This document shows, in pieces, positions 45,782-58,124 of a DNA stretch of 64,000 nt (position 1 is its first letter; each line of letters begins with the position of its first letter). Under the pieces are notes generated by a model. The model ran no database searches. It was not told where the DNA came from and saw only the letters and a list, made by a program, of their open reading frames with translations. The DNA lies in NCBI RefSeq assembly GCF_001425785.1, contig NZ_LMDI01000008.1:39255-103254 (forward strand). The letters are read 5' to 3'. The stretch comes from Rhizobacter sp. Root1221 (GTDB lineage: Bacteria; Pseudomonadota; Gammaproteobacteria; Burkholderiales; Burkholderiaceae_C). Position numbers and translations under genes: made by a program.

Positions 45782-47269
45782 ATGAACCTCGACGACGATG
45801 CCGCCTACGAAGTGATCAAGGCCCGCGATGCACGCTTCGACGGGCGATTGTTCGTGGGCGTCACGTCGACCGGCATCTATTGCCGCCCCGTTTGCAGGGT
45901 GCGCACACCGAGGCGCGAAAACTGCCGGTTCTTCGGGTCTCCGGCCCAGGCGGAGGCCCAGGCGTTCCGGCCCTGCATGAAGTGCCGGCCCGAGATCGCG
46001 CCGGGGCCCGGCCTCGCCTGGACCACGATGGATGCCTCGCGCACCCTGGCCGTCCAGGCAGCCCGCTGGCTCGACGGCCACACCGGCAGCGGTGGAGTGC
46101 CGTCCATTGCCGCCCTGGCCGAACGCCTGGGCGTGAGCGACCGCCACCTGCGCCGCATCTTCCACGCCGAGCATGGCGTCACGCCGTTGCAGTACCTGCA
46201 GACGCGCCGGCTGCTGCTGGCCAAGCAACTGCTGACCGACACCCGCCTGGCGGTGACCGAGGTGGCCCATGCGAGCGGCTTCCTGAGCGTGCGCCGCTTC
46301 AACGCGGCATTCGCCGACAGCTACCGCATGAGCCCCACCGCACTGCGGCGCGACACCACCGGGGACACGCCGGCCGACGGCGCCGTGGTCGTGCACCTCG
46401 GCCTGCGCGCGCCGTACGACCATGTGGCCTTGCTCCGATTCCTCGGCGCCCGGGCCGTGCCAGGGGTCGAGCACGTGGCCGGATCGAGCGTGCGGCGCAG
46501 CGTGCGCGCCGGTGTGCTGGCCGACACCGCCGGGTGGCTCGAGGCCGAATTCCTCGCCAACCGCAACCTCGTCCGGCTGCGGTTCGCACCGGCGCTGGCC
46601 CCGGCCAGCAGCCGGGTGGTCGCCACGGTGCGCCGCTGGCTCGACCTCGACGCCGATCCCGCCACCATCGACGGGGCCCTGGCCGACCTGCCCGGCGCGC
46701 CCGGCCTGCGGCTGCCGGGCAGTGTCGATGCGTTCGAGATGGCCGTGCGGGCCGTGCTGGGCCAGCAGGTCACCGTCGCCGCGGCCCGCACGCTGGCGCG
46801 GCGGCTCGTCGACCGTTTCGGCGAACCGGCGGCCAGCCCGTGGCCGGAGGTCGACCGGTGGTTCCCCGGTCCTGCCACGCTCGCGGCAGCGCCCCTCGAC
46901 CGCATCGCCGAACTGGGCATCATCCGCGCCCGGGCCGGTGCCATCCAGGCCCTGGCCACCGTCTGGCCCGCGCTCTCCGGGCCGCTGCGCGGCGAAGGCC
47001 CCCCGGAGCGCCTGATCGAGGACCTGTGCGCCCTGCCCGGCATCGGCCCATGGACGGCCCACTACATCGCCATGCGGGCCACCGGCTGGCCCGACGCCTT
47101 CCCGCCGAAGGACATCGCGGTGCTCAACGCGATGAAGGTGCTGTACGGCACCACATCCCCACGCGAGGCCGAGCGCCTCGCCGAACGCTGGCAACCATGG
47201 CGTGCGTACGCCGTGTTGCGTCTCTGGAACAGCCTGACCCCGCCCCCCGTGCCCGTGCCTACCCCATGA
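45782..47269 (+). CDS. alkA: Ada-AlkA fusion: methyl-phosphotriester sensor and 3-methyladenine glycosylase
   Basis: A 495-residue protein. Domains: the Ada zinc/methyl-acceptor module (residues ~5-75, with Cys34, Cys38, Cys65 and Cys68), an AraC-type helix-turn-helix (~85-185, IAALAERLGVSDRHLRRIF), an AlkA N-terminal domain, and an HhH-GPD glycosylase (~300-480). The last has LCALPGIGPWTAHYIAMRA and the catalytic Asp444 in FPPKDIAVLN. It removes alkylated bases and, by analogy with Ada, may activate its own operon after methyl transfer. The ogt start overlaps its stop (ATGA). Confidence 0.93.
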   Translation: MNLDDDAAYEVIKARDARFDGRLFVGVTSTGIYCRPVCRVRTPRRENCRFFGSPAQAEAQAFRPCMKCRPEIAPGPGLAWTTMDASRTLAVQAARWLDGHTGSGGVPSIAALAERLGVSDRHLRRIFHAEHGVTPLQYLQTRRLLLAKQLLTDTRLAVTEVAHASGFLSVRRFNAAFADSYRMSPTALRRDTTGDTPADGAVVVHLGLRAPYDHVALLRFLGARAVPGVEHVAGSSVRRSVRAGVLADTAGWLEAEFLANRNLVRLRFAPALAPASSRVVATVRRWLDLDADPATIDGALADLPGAPGLRLPGSVDAFEMAVRAVLGQQVTVAAARTLARRLVDRFGEPAASPWPEVDRWFPGPATLAAAPLDRIAELGIIRARAGAIQALATVWPALSGPLRGEGPPERLIEDLCALPGIGPWTAHYIAMRATGWPDAFPPKDIAVLNAMKVLYGTTSPREAERLAERWQPWRAYAVLRLWNSLTPPPVPVPTP

Positions 47270-47799
47270 CCGAGACCACCCGCTCCCTCCACGGCCGCTG
47301 CACCGCCCAGGCGATGCTGCCGTCGCCGTTCGGCCCGCTGCTGTGGGCTCGCACCGCATCCGGCATCGCCGGCATGTGGTTCGACGCACAGAAATGGTTC
47401 CCCACCGCCTTCGACGCCCCCGAGCGGCCCGGCGACCCGTTGATCCAGGAAGCCGCGACCCAGCTCGACGACTATTTCGGTGGCCGCCGCCGGGTGTTCG
47501 ACCTGCCACTCGACCTGCATGGCACGCCCTTCCAGAAGGCGGTGTGGGCCGCCCTGTTGCGCATCGAACCCGGGCGTACCTGCACCTACGGTGACATCGC
47601 CGTCGCCGTGGGCTCGCCACAGGGCGTGCGCGCCGTGGGCATGGCCGTGGGCCGCAATCCGGTGGGCATCATCGTCCCTTGCCACCGGGTCATCGGCCGT
47701 GACGGCACCCTCACCGGCTATGCTGGCGGACTCGACCGCAAGCAGGCCCTGCTTCGGCTCGAAGGTGTACTCCACCCCCAACAGGAAAGCCTGCTCTGA
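47266..47799 (+). CDS. ogt: Methylated-DNA-protein-cysteine methyltransferase
   Basis: A 177-residue O6-alkylguanine transferase with the suicide cysteine Cys139 in IIVPCHRVIG and the helix FQKAVWAALLRIEPGRTCTYGDIA. It directly reverses O6-methylguanine. The start overlaps the Ada-AlkA stop by four bases, and its own stop overlaps the proposed CTG start of the next gene, so the three genes form a coupled adaptive-response operon. Confidence 0.95.
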   Translation: MTETTRSLHGRCTAQAMLPSPFGPLLWARTASGIAGMWFDAQKWFPTAFDAPERPGDPLIQEAATQLDDYFGGRRRVFDLPLDLHGTPFQKAVWAALLRIEPGRTCTYGDIAVAVGSPQGVRAVGMAVGRNPVGIIVPCHRVIGRDGTLTGYAGGLDRKQALLRLEGVLHPQQESLL

Positions 47800-48710
47800 A
47801 CCCCGTCCAATTCGCCGAACTGCTCGCCCTCGCCGCCATCTGGGGCGCCTCGTTCCTGTTCATGCGCGCGGGGGCGAGCGAGTTCGGCCCCATCGCCCTG
47901 GCCGCCGTGCGTGTCACCGGCGCGCTGGTGCTCTTGCTGCCGCTGATGCTGCTGCGGCGCGAGGGCGCCGTGGCGCTGCGCCATTGGCGGGCGCTGCTGG
48001 TGGTGGGCCTCGCCAATTCGGCGATCCCGTTCCTGTGCTTCAGCTTTGCCGCGTTGTCGATGCCTGCCGCGCTGCTGTCGGTGTTCAACGCGAGCACGCC
48101 GCTGATGGGTGCCATGATCGCCTGGCTGTGGCTCAAGGACCGCATGACGGCGGCCCGTGCCGTGGGCCTGGGCGTCGGCTTCGCCGGGGTGCTGTGGCTG
48201 GTGTGGAGCCGGTCGGGGCCCGCGCTCGCTGCCGGCCTGGACTGGCACGCGGTGAGCCCCATGCTCGCGTGCCTGGGCGCCACGCTCGGCTATGGGTTTG
48301 CCGCGAGTTTCACCAAACGGTACCTGGCCGACGTGCCGCCCGTGGCGTCGGCCGCAGGCAGCCAGGTGGCTGCGGCCCTGGTGTTGCTCGGGCCGGCCAT
48401 CGTGTGGTGGCCTGCCGTACCACCATCGCCCCACGCGTGGGGCGCAGGGCTGCTGCTGGCGGTGCTGTGCACCGGTGTGGCCTATGTGATGTTCTTCCGG
48501 CTCATCGGGCAGATCGGCCCGGCTCGTGCCATCTCGGTCACGTTCATGATTCCGCTGTTCGCTGCGTTGTGGGGCTTCCTGTTCCTGAAGGAACCGGTGA
48601 GCCTCGACATGGTGCTTGGCTGCGCCACCATCCTGCTCGGCACCGCCCTGACCACGGGTGCGCTGCGCTGGCCACAAGGAAAAACGGCCGGTCTGACGAC
48701 CGGCCGCTGA
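47796..48710 (+). CDS. EamA-family transporter (DMT superfamily), CTG start
   Basis: A 304-residue protein with two EamA repeats, ten helices. The first ATG (47862) would cut off helix 1. In frame upstream is NPVQFAELLALAAIWGASFL, the typical EamA helix 1, preceded by a CTG at 47796 that overlaps the ogt stop as CTGA. An AGGAAA lies 7 bases upstream of it. No ATG, GTG or TTG is available near there, so CTG initiation is likely. Substrate unknown; metabolite export is usual in this family. Confidence 0.88.
   Translation: MNPVQFAELLALAAIWGASFLFMRAGASEFGPIALAAVRVTGALVLLLPLMLLRREGAVALRHWRALLVVGLANSAIPFLCFSFAALSMPAALLSVFNASTPLMGAMIAWLWLKDRMTAARAVGLGVGFAGVLWLVWSRSGPALAAGLDWHAVSPMLACLGATLGYGFAASFTKRYLADVPPVASAAGSQVAAALVLLGPAIVWWPAVPPSPHAWGAGLLLAVLCTGVAYVMFFRLIGQIGPARAISVTFMIPLFAALWGFLFLKEPVSLDMVLGCATILLGTALTTGALRWPQGKTAGLTTGR
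48680..48706 (-). terminator. Porin terminator embedded in the end of the EamA gene
   Basis: CGGCCGGTC (48685-48693) and GACCGGCCG (48698-48706) form a 9-bp stem with a TGAC loop. On the minus strand it is followed by TTTTT (48684-48680). It ends the porin transcript 45 bases after its stop and lies within the last codons of the convergent EamA gene, whose TGA is at 48708-48710. Confidence 0.8.
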
Positions 48711-48750
48711 TCTCTCGGACATCTGGCGAAGGGGGCGAAGCCCCCGACGA

Positions 48751-49707
48751 TCAGAAGTTGTGGCGCAGGCCGAGGGCGATGGTGGTACGGTCCGGGCCGT
48801 AAGGCTGCTGCACTGGGTTGGTATCGGTCGACAGTTTCGAGTACAGCGCGTACACGCGGGTGCGTTTGCTCAGGTTGTAGCCGTAGCCAGCGGTCCACTG
48901 CGAAGCGGCCGTGTTGTCGAAGTTGTCGTAGTCGCCGGAGCGGCCGTAGTTCAGGTGGAACTCGTTGGCGCCCAGGGCGTACATGCCGGACGCACGGAAC
49001 GTGTTCCGCGTGCCGAGGCCGGTGCCGAAGCCGTCTTCGTCGCGCTGGTAGTAGCCACCGAACGTGAAGTCGCCGAGCGTGTAGAGGCCACGGAGGGCCA
49101 GTTGCTTGGCGTCGCCGAGCTTCTGGTAGCCGGCGCCGAGGGCCAGGTTGCCGACCGTGTAGTTGGCGGCGACGTCATAGCCCTTCTTGAAAATGCCCAG
49201 GAAGTTGGCCTGCGACTCGCTCACGGCCGCTTCGGCGACGAAACCACCGAAGGTCGGCGTGCGGTACGCAACCTTGTTCGTGTCGTTCGGGAGGTACGCG
49301 TACAGGCGGTCAGCCGTGGTGCCCGTGTCGTGGTTGTGCAGGCTCACGTAGTCGGCCGTGGCGTAGTACGCCTCGCTCGTGAAGTTGCCGATGCGGATGG
49401 TGCCGGCATTGCTGCTCAGGAAGACCTCGCTGCCACGACCCCAGAAGTTGCCGGAGGCGGTGCCGGACGTCGGGTCGAAGCCGTGTTCGAGCGCGAAGCC
49501 TGCCTTCAGTCCACCACCGAGGTCTTCGACGCCGCGGAAACCGAGACGCGACGCGTTGTTCTCGAGGCTCTTCTCGCGGCTGGCGTCGCCGATCTTGTTG
49601 GACTCAGCGGAAACGTTCAAGCGGCCCCAGACGGTCACGCTGCTTTGGGCGAACGCGGTGCCGGTGGTGGCGAGAGCGAGGCTGGCGAGGAGGAAAGTAC
49701 GCTTCAT
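48751..49707 (-). CDS. General porin (Gram-negative, Burkholderiales type)
   Basis: A 318-residue outer-membrane beta-barrel. The signal peptide is MKRTFLLASLALATTGTAFA; the mature protein starts QSSVTVWGRLNVSAE. It contains the porin signature RLGFRGVEDLGGGLKAGFALEHGF and ends in GLRHNF with the C-terminal phenylalanine needed for barrel assembly. The start at 49707 was chosen for the signal peptide. It forms a trimeric diffusion channel; selectivity unknown. Confidence 0.94.
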   Translation of the reverse strand: MKRTFLLASLALATTGTAFAQSSVTVWGRLNVSAESNKIGDASREKSLENNASRLGFRGVEDLGGGLKAGFALEHGFDPTSGTASGNFWGRGSEVFLSSNAGTIRIGNFTSEAYYATADYVSLHNHDTGTTADRLYAYLPNDTNKVAYRTPTFGGFVAEAAVSESQANFLGIFKKGYDVAANYTVGNLALGAGYQKLGDAKQLALRGLYTLGDFTFGGYYQRDEDGFGTGLGTRNTFRASGMYALGANEFHLNYGRSGDYDNFDNTAASQWTAGYGYNLSKRTRVYALYSKLSTDTNPVQQPYGPDRTTIALGLRHNF

Positions 49708-49936
49708 GTTGGTTTTCCTTGTCTTCAAGGTTTGAGGGTTGCGAACTCTGCTTTACTGCAAGGTATGTGCCGATGCGACAACTGCCTTTTGGGCGTGCAT
49801 CGGGCGAGTGAGGTCACGGCCTTCAGTGAGAAGGCCACGAAGCTTCTTGGTGGGGCAAGAACGGAAAGGTTAACGCCAGATCAGTGCGAGCGTGCGCTTT
49901 GTAGGGGCTGACGTTGCGTGCAGGCAACCCTCGTCA

Positions 49937-50689
49937 TCAACGGCCACGTGTGTGGGCCGGTGCTTCGAGGCGCTTGGCGAGCAGGCTGAGCAGCATCGTG
50001 AGGGCGAGGTACATCACCGAGATCAGCAGGTACGGCTCCCAGTACCGCGAGTACGCCCCTGCCACGGTGCGTGCAGCCAGCGCGAGTTCAGCCAGGCCGA
50101 TGGCCGAGACGAGCGACGATTCCTTGATCAGCGTCACGCCTTCGTTCACCAGCGCGGGCAGCATGCGCCGGAACGCCTGGGGCAGCACGATGTGGCGCAT
50201 GGTCTGGCCGTGGGTGAGCCCGAGGCTGTAGCCGGCCTGGGTCTGGCCCGTGTGGATGCTCTGGATGCCCGCGCGGAAGATCTCCGAGATGTAGGCCCCG
50301 GCGTTCAGCGACAGCGCGAGCGCGCCTGAGAAGAACGCACCATAGGACTGTCGGAATTCACGCGCGCCCTCACCCGAATACAACAGGCCATGGTCCGCGT
50401 GGATCAGCATCGGCATCAACGCGAAGTGCACGAGCAGGATCTGCACGAACAGCGGCGTGCCGCGAAAGAAGGTGACGTAGCCGGTGGTGACGCCCCGCAG
50501 GGCCTTGAGCCCCCAGGCCAGTGGCAGCGACGCCGGCCTGGGTGCGTCACGCGAGCTGCTGACCAGCCCGAGCAACACCCCCAGCACCATGCCGCTCACG
50601 ATGGACACCACCGTCAACTGGACCGTGGTCCAGAGGCCGGCCACGAACAACGGCCCGTAGCCGGCCAGGATCTCCCAGCGCAAGTCCAT
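49937..50689 (-). CDS. Polar amino-acid ABC transporter permease
   Basis: A 250-residue HisM/GlnP-type permease with about five helices. Family patterns are FFRGTPLFVQILLVHF near residue 75 and the coupling loop QAGYSLGLTHGQTMRHIVLPQAFRRMLPALVNE. It follows its binding-protein gene by 19 bases. No ATP-binding gene follows before the porin, so the transporter must borrow or use a distant ATPase. Confidence 0.92.
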   Translation of the reverse strand: MDLRWEILAGYGPLFVAGLWTTVQLTVVSIVSGMVLGVLLGLVSSSRDAPRPASLPLAWGLKALRGVTTGYVTFFRGTPLFVQILLVHFALMPMLIHADHGLLYSGEGAREFRQSYGAFFSGALALSLNAGAYISEIFRAGIQSIHTGQTQAGYSLGLTHGQTMRHIVLPQAFRRMLPALVNEGVTLIKESSLVSAIGLAELALAARTVAGAYSRYWEPYLLISVMYLALTMLLSLLAKRLEAPAHTRGR

Positions 50690-50708
50690 TCAGTTTGCCG
50701 GCGCCTGG

Positions 50709-51593
50709 TTATTGCGACGCGGCCGAGGCCGGTGCCGAAGCGGCGGCGGCCGCAGGGGCTTCGCCGAAGTACTTCTTGTAGATCGTGGCATAGGTGCCGT
50801 CGGCCTTGATGTCGGCCAGGCCCTTGTTGAACTTCTCCTGCAGTTCGGTGTTGCCCTTCTTGAAGGCGATGCCGTACTGCTCGGGCGTGAAGCTCTTGTC
50901 GCTGACGATCTTGAACTGGCTGCCGGCGTTGTTGGCCACGTAGTTGACGATCACGCCGTTGTCGGCCACCACCGCCTCGACGCCACCGGCCTCGAGTTCC
51001 TTCAGCGCGATCGGCGTGGATTCGAAGCGCTTGACGTTCGTGCTGGTCTTGCCTTGCAGCTTCGTGACCACTTCGTCGCCCGTGGTGCCGTTCTGCACGC
51101 CCACCTTGAGCTTCTTCAGGTCGGCGAACTTCGTGACCTTCGAGTTGGCCTTCACGGCGATCAGCTGGTACGCATCGAAGTACGGCGTGCTGAAGTCCAT
51201 CGTCTGCTTGCGCTCGTCGGTGATGGTCACCGCGGAGACCACCAGGTCGCGATCGCCCTGGGTCAGCGTGTTGAAGATGCCTTCCCACGGCGTGTTGATG
51301 AACTTGACCTCGACACCCGCCTTCTGGGCCACCGCCGTGACCACGTCGATGTCGAAGCCGACGATGTCACCCTTCTCGTTCTGCGATTCGAACGGGGCGT
51401 AGGCCGCATCGGTGCCCACCACGTACACCTTGGCCGGCGGCGGCGGCGGCGCGGCAGCCGCCGAGGCGGCATCGGGCGCGGACGCTGGAACCGGTGCCGG
51501 TGCATCGGCCTTCTTGCCGCAAGCGGACAGGATGAAGCCGGCCAGGATCAGGCCGGAGAACTTGAGAAATCGACGGGTGCTGGGTTGGGTCAT
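50709..51593 (-). CDS. Polar amino-acid ABC transporter, lipoprotein binding protein
   Basis: A 294-residue SBP_bac_3 protein. The lipobox is ILSAC near residue 25, followed by an Ala/Pro-rich linker (~residues 30-53), then VYVVGTDAAYAPFESQNEKG, the family opening, and GFDIDVVTAVAQKAGV. A polar or charged amino acid is the likely ligand (GlnH/HisJ-like). The start at 51593 gives MTQPSTRRFLK; the upstream in-frame extension lies in GC-rich non-coding sequence. Confidence 0.92.
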   Translation of the reverse strand: MTQPSTRRFLKFSGLILAGFILSACGKKADAPAPVPASAPDAASAAAAPPPPPAKVYVVGTDAAYAPFESQNEKGDIVGFDIDVVTAVAQKAGVEVKFINTPWEGIFNTLTQGDRDLVVSAVTITDERKQTMDFSTPYFDAYQLIAVKANSKVTKFADLKKLKVGVQNGTTGDEVVTKLQGKTSTNVKRFESTPIALKELEAGGVEAVVADNGVIVNYVANNAGSQFKIVSDKSFTPEQYGIAFKKGNTELQEKFNKGLADIKADGTYATIYKKYFGEAPAAAAASAPASAASQ

Positions 51594-52160
51594 GGGATCC
51601 TCGGGTGGTGTCTTTTCGGGCCCCTGCGGGGCCGGGGACAGGAATAGCAGTTTGTGTGCCCACGGGCCTTCGGCCCGGCGGAACGGCAGATCAGGATCTC
51701 GTTGAACGCTCGGGCCGGGCCGATCCCGGGCGAGAGCATGGCGCAGACCGTGCGCGGCCGCTCCTGGGTTTACCCGGGGACGCATTCTCACCGAAAACCC
51801 GGCTGCCCCGCGCAGGGCCGCGCCGGCCGCACGGCCTCAGCCCGGGCTCGGAGCCAGCGCCGGTGTGCTTGGCCAGCGCCAACTGAATCAGCAACAGGGC
51901 CCCACTCTGCGCAAACGCCAATGCGTTTCCCCACACAACCCCGTCCTCCCGGCGCAGGCCGGGATCTCCACCTTCTCGCTCAACAGCAGCGTTCCCGTCC
52001 ACCGCTGGAGATCCCGGCCTGCGCCGGGACGACAAAAGAGGGATGACTCGTGGCACCGTTGCGCCAGCGCTTCTCTCGATGCAGTCCCGGGGAGTTCAAC
52101 CGGTCGGCGCAACAGTTTTCCCCGGACGGCACTGGGCGCCCGACGGGATGACTCGGCCGT
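51594..52160. other. 567-base gene-free interval with a long inverted repeat
   Basis: No credible gene. It contains the 91-base inverted-repeat element at 51943-52033 and other GC palindromes (CCCCTGCGGGG near 51,624). It separates two unrelated binding-protein genes, both on the minus strand, so the promoter of the polar amino-acid transporter should be near its left end. Confidence 0.7.
51943..52033. repeat. Long inverted repeat (28-bp arms)
   Basis: The left arm 51943-51970 (GTCCTCCCGGCGCAGGCCGG...) and right arm 52006-52033 are complementary over 28 bases with one mismatch, separated by 35 bases. The arm core GTC-TCCCGGCG-AGGCCGGGATC is the type of short interspersed palindrome scattered between genes in many Burkholderiales and is partly echoed near 33,200. 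As RNA it would form a very stable hairpin. Confidence 0.8.
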
Positions 52161-53294
52161 TCAGTGCACGAAGCGCCCGCCGGCACCGATCATGGTCATC
52201 TCGACGGCCTTCGAGCCGTTGTGGTTGCCCGGGGTGAAGGACACCCGGAAGCCGCCTGCATCCCAGCTGCCCATGGTTTCCAGGGCCGTGATCAACGAGG
52301 CGCGCGTGACATCCCGCCCTGCGCGGCGAATCCCCTCGGTCAGCGTCTTCGCGGCCAGGAAGCCTTCCATCACGCCGAAACCGAACCGCGGCACACCGGC
52401 CTTGCGCATGGCGGCGGCAAACTCGCGCTGGAGGGGGGTGGCCTCGCCCCAGGGAAAGGGCACCACTTCGGAGATCATCACGCCAGTGCCCGCGCTGCCC
52501 AACTCGTCAGCCAGTGCCTTGCCGCCAACGAAGGACACGCTGACGAACTGGCCGGTGTAGCCGTCCTTCTTCAATTCCTTGACCAGCGCGGCGCTGGAGC
52601 CGTAGGAACTGATCAGCACGATGGCCCCGGGACGCGCCGCGGCCAGCGACTTGGCTGCAGCCGCCACGTCGGTGCTGTGCCGCTCGACCGTCGCCGTGAC
52701 CGTGATCTCCAGGCCACGCTTGGCTTTCGCCTTGTTCATGGCCTCGAGCCCGGCCTTGCCATAGGCATCGTTCTGGTAGAGGACGCCCAGGTTCTTGATG
52801 CCGGTGATCGACAACTGGTCGATGATGTATTCCGCCTCTTCGAGATAGCTCGCCCTGATGTTGAACACGTTGCGGTTGAACGGCTGGCGCAGCGCCTCGG
52901 CACCGGTGACCGGCGCAAAGAACGGCACGTGGGCGGCAGTGACAACGGGCAATGCCGCCAGCGTGGTGGAGGTGCCCACGTAGCCGAACAGCGCGACCAC
53001 GTTGTCCTTCTCCAGGAATTCGCTGGTGTTCTGCACGGTCCGGTTGGGATCGTAGGCATCGTCCTTGACGCGCAACTCGATCTTGCGGCCGTTCACGCCG
53101 CCGTTCTCGTTGACCATCTGGAAATAGGTGCGCGCGCCCAGGTTGAAATCATTGCCGAGCTGCGCGGACGGGCCACTGAACGGGGCCGATTGGCCTATCA
53201 CGATGGGCTCGTTGGACTGCGGATTGGCAAAGCAAGGCTGCAGGCTGAGGCTCAGGGAGCCGATGAGGGCACAAGATGCCCAGAACATGCGCAT
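52161..53294 (-). CDS. Branched-chain amino-acid-type periplasmic binding protein
   Basis: A 377-residue Peripla_BP_6 (LivJ-like) protein with a Sec signal peptide (FWASCALIGSLSLSLQPCFA). It opens PIVIGQSAPFSGPSAQLGND, typical of the family, and has VALFGYVGTSTTLAALPVV near residue 100. The start MRMFWAS at 53294 follows GAGAAAAAA. No transporter genes are next to it; it lies upstream in map order from the hybrid kinase, so a sensory role is possible. Ligand unknown. Confidence 0.88.
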   Translation of the reverse strand: MRMFWASCALIGSLSLSLQPCFANPQSNEPIVIGQSAPFSGPSAQLGNDFNLGARTYFQMVNENGGVNGRKIELRVKDDAYDPNRTVQNTSEFLEKDNVVALFGYVGTSTTLAALPVVTAAHVPFFAPVTGAEALRQPFNRNVFNIRASYLEEAEYIIDQLSITGIKNLGVLYQNDAYGKAGLEAMNKAKAKRGLEITVTATVERHSTDVAAAAKSLAAARPGAIVLISSYGSSAALVKELKKDGYTGQFVSVSFVGGKALADELGSAGTGVMISEVVPFPWGEATPLQREFAAAMRKAGVPRFGFGVMEGFLAAKTLTEGIRRAGRDVTRASLITALETMGSWDAGGFRVSFTPGNHNGSKAVEMTMIGAGGRFVH

Positions 53295-53636
53295 AGTTTT
53301 TTCTCGGTGGGTGCACGGCATGGATGCGCCTCGGATCCCTCGTTGGCGGGCCGCACAGTTTTCTGAACTAAAGCCCTCGCCTCGGCGCAGGACTCCCTGG
53401 ATGAATCGCGGGAGTCGGGGCATCAAGGCGTGGACGAGCCGATCTTATGGGAGGTGTCCAAGATGGCGTCACCCGGTATTCGTGACGGTTTCATGATGAA
53501 CGCACCGCATTTCGCGAATTCGTGTATTCCATCACGGTTGCCCACGTAGCACAGGCAAATGTCTTGACCTCGCGCAAGGACAGCCGCAACGCCCGATGCC
53601 AGAGGGCTCGCGCCCCGGAATGCACACAGCCAATGG
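53295..53636. other. 342-base interval without a gene
   Basis: Between the LivJ-like gene and the hybrid kinase, both on the minus strand. The composition is less GC-rich around 53,480-53,560. I see no coding frame with support; it presumably holds the promoter of the LivJ-like gene. Confidence 0.5.
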
Positions 53637-56804
<3,168 letters not shown>

Positions 56805-56805
56805 G

Positions 56806-57900
56806 TCACCTCTTGCGCACGAGCGGCGCCAGCTTGAAGTCGTAGCCTCCGGCCTTCGGATGCCGCACCTTCGAATAGACGCTGAAGTCGAGCGCCTCAT
56901 CCCGCTTGTAGACGGCCTGGTCGTACTGCCTCGCGTTGTCGCGGTTGACGACGTACATGTAGTCCAGCTTTTGCGCCGGCCCGCCCTGCCTGGCGAAGTC
57001 CACGCCGTGGTGGTAGTCGTGCAGCAGCACCATGGCCCAGGCGCCGATGAAGAAATGGCTCCCGACGCTGGCCGCCAGCCCCGCCTCGGCCATGCTCGTC
57101 AGCGCATCCGGCCAGGCCCCCGTGCCGCCGACCAGCACCCGTGCACCGCGCGCCTTCACGGCGCGCATCGCCCCGAGCGCCATCGAGTCGTTCGCCGCCC
57201 AGAGGATGTTGGCCTGCGGGTAACGGGACAGCAGCACGCTGGCCTTGACCTCGGCGTCGGCCTCGCTCCAGTCGCCGAACGCCAGTTGAAGGATCTCGCC
57301 CCGCCCGGTATGGGCGAGGAAGTTGCTGACGCCCTGCGCACGCTCCATCGAAACCGGGGTGCCGCGGTCGCCGGTGATGCCGATCACCCTCGGCTCGTGG
57401 TCGCCGAGCTGGCGGCAGAGTTCCTCCATCAGGCGGTACTCGGTGCGCACCTCGTCGGTCGTCGCGGTGCCGATCCATTGCCGGAACCCCTCGCGCTCGT
57501 TGCCGACCAGGCGCCGCTGTTCCGGCGTCAGGTCGTTGTGGATCAGCAGGACTTTCACCGGCGTGTCCGTGAACATCTCGAGCATCTGTGGCGCGGCCAG
57601 CTTCTCGTTGACGATGACGACGTAGTCCGGTGGATTGCGGCGCTGCGCCACGCTCTCCGCCTGGCGCAGCATCAGCAGGTGGTCGCGCTCGGCGAACAGC
57701 ACCTCGAGCTGCATGCCGAAGGTACGGGCCGCGTCGGCCATGAAGCGTGCGGTCATGCGCCACTGTGGGCCCTTGCCGCGCTCGACCGGTTCGCCGGGAT
57801 TCAGGAAGACGACATGCGGCGGTGTGGACGGCATCGACAGCGCCTGTCGGGCCGCGCACAGCAGGCCGGCACCAGCAGACAAGGCAGTTCGACGATCCAT
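56806..57900 (-). CDS. Sugar-type periplasmic binding protein coupled to the hybrid kinase
   Basis: A 364-residue Peripla_BP_4-like protein (LacI/ribose-binding fold). A short N-terminal signal is likely (MDRRTALSAGAGLLCAARQA; the arginine pair suggests Tat or Sec). Segments include VVFLNPGEPVERGKGPQW, RVIGITGDRGTPVSMERAQG and NILWAANDSMALGAMRAVKA, which carry the usual ligand-cleft spacing. It ends one base before the kinase start, and no permease or ATPase is present, so it probably presents a ligand to the kinase, as LuxP does for LuxQ. Confidence 0.86.
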   Translation of the reverse strand: MDRRTALSAGAGLLCAARQALSMPSTPPHVVFLNPGEPVERGKGPQWRMTARFMADAARTFGMQLEVLFAERDHLLMLRQAESVAQRRNPPDYVVIVNEKLAAPQMLEMFTDTPVKVLLIHNDLTPEQRRLVGNEREGFRQWIGTATTDEVRTEYRLMEELCRQLGDHEPRVIGITGDRGTPVSMERAQGVSNFLAHTGRGEILQLAFGDWSEADAEVKASVLLSRYPQANILWAANDSMALGAMRAVKARGARVLVGGTGAWPDALTSMAEAGLAASVGSHFFIGAWAMVLLHDYHHGVDFARQGGPAQKLDYMYVVNRDNARQYDQAVYKRDEALDFSVYSKVRHPKAGGYDFKLAPLVRKR

Positions 57901-58124
57901 CGCACAGTCTTCGCAGCTTGACGCAGGAGTGGCCGTCGAGTCATGGATTGGCAGCATCCGGGCGCGCGCCATGCCACGGACGGAACGGGCGCCCCAGGTG
58001 CACGCCGAATGCACCTCCGGGCGTGCCCCAGCATAGCCGATTTGACCTCTCGCCAGCTGGATTTTGACCAGGCCCGCACCCCGTCGCCGCCACGGGATGT
58101 GAGAGCAAGCGAAGCGAAGCGTCC

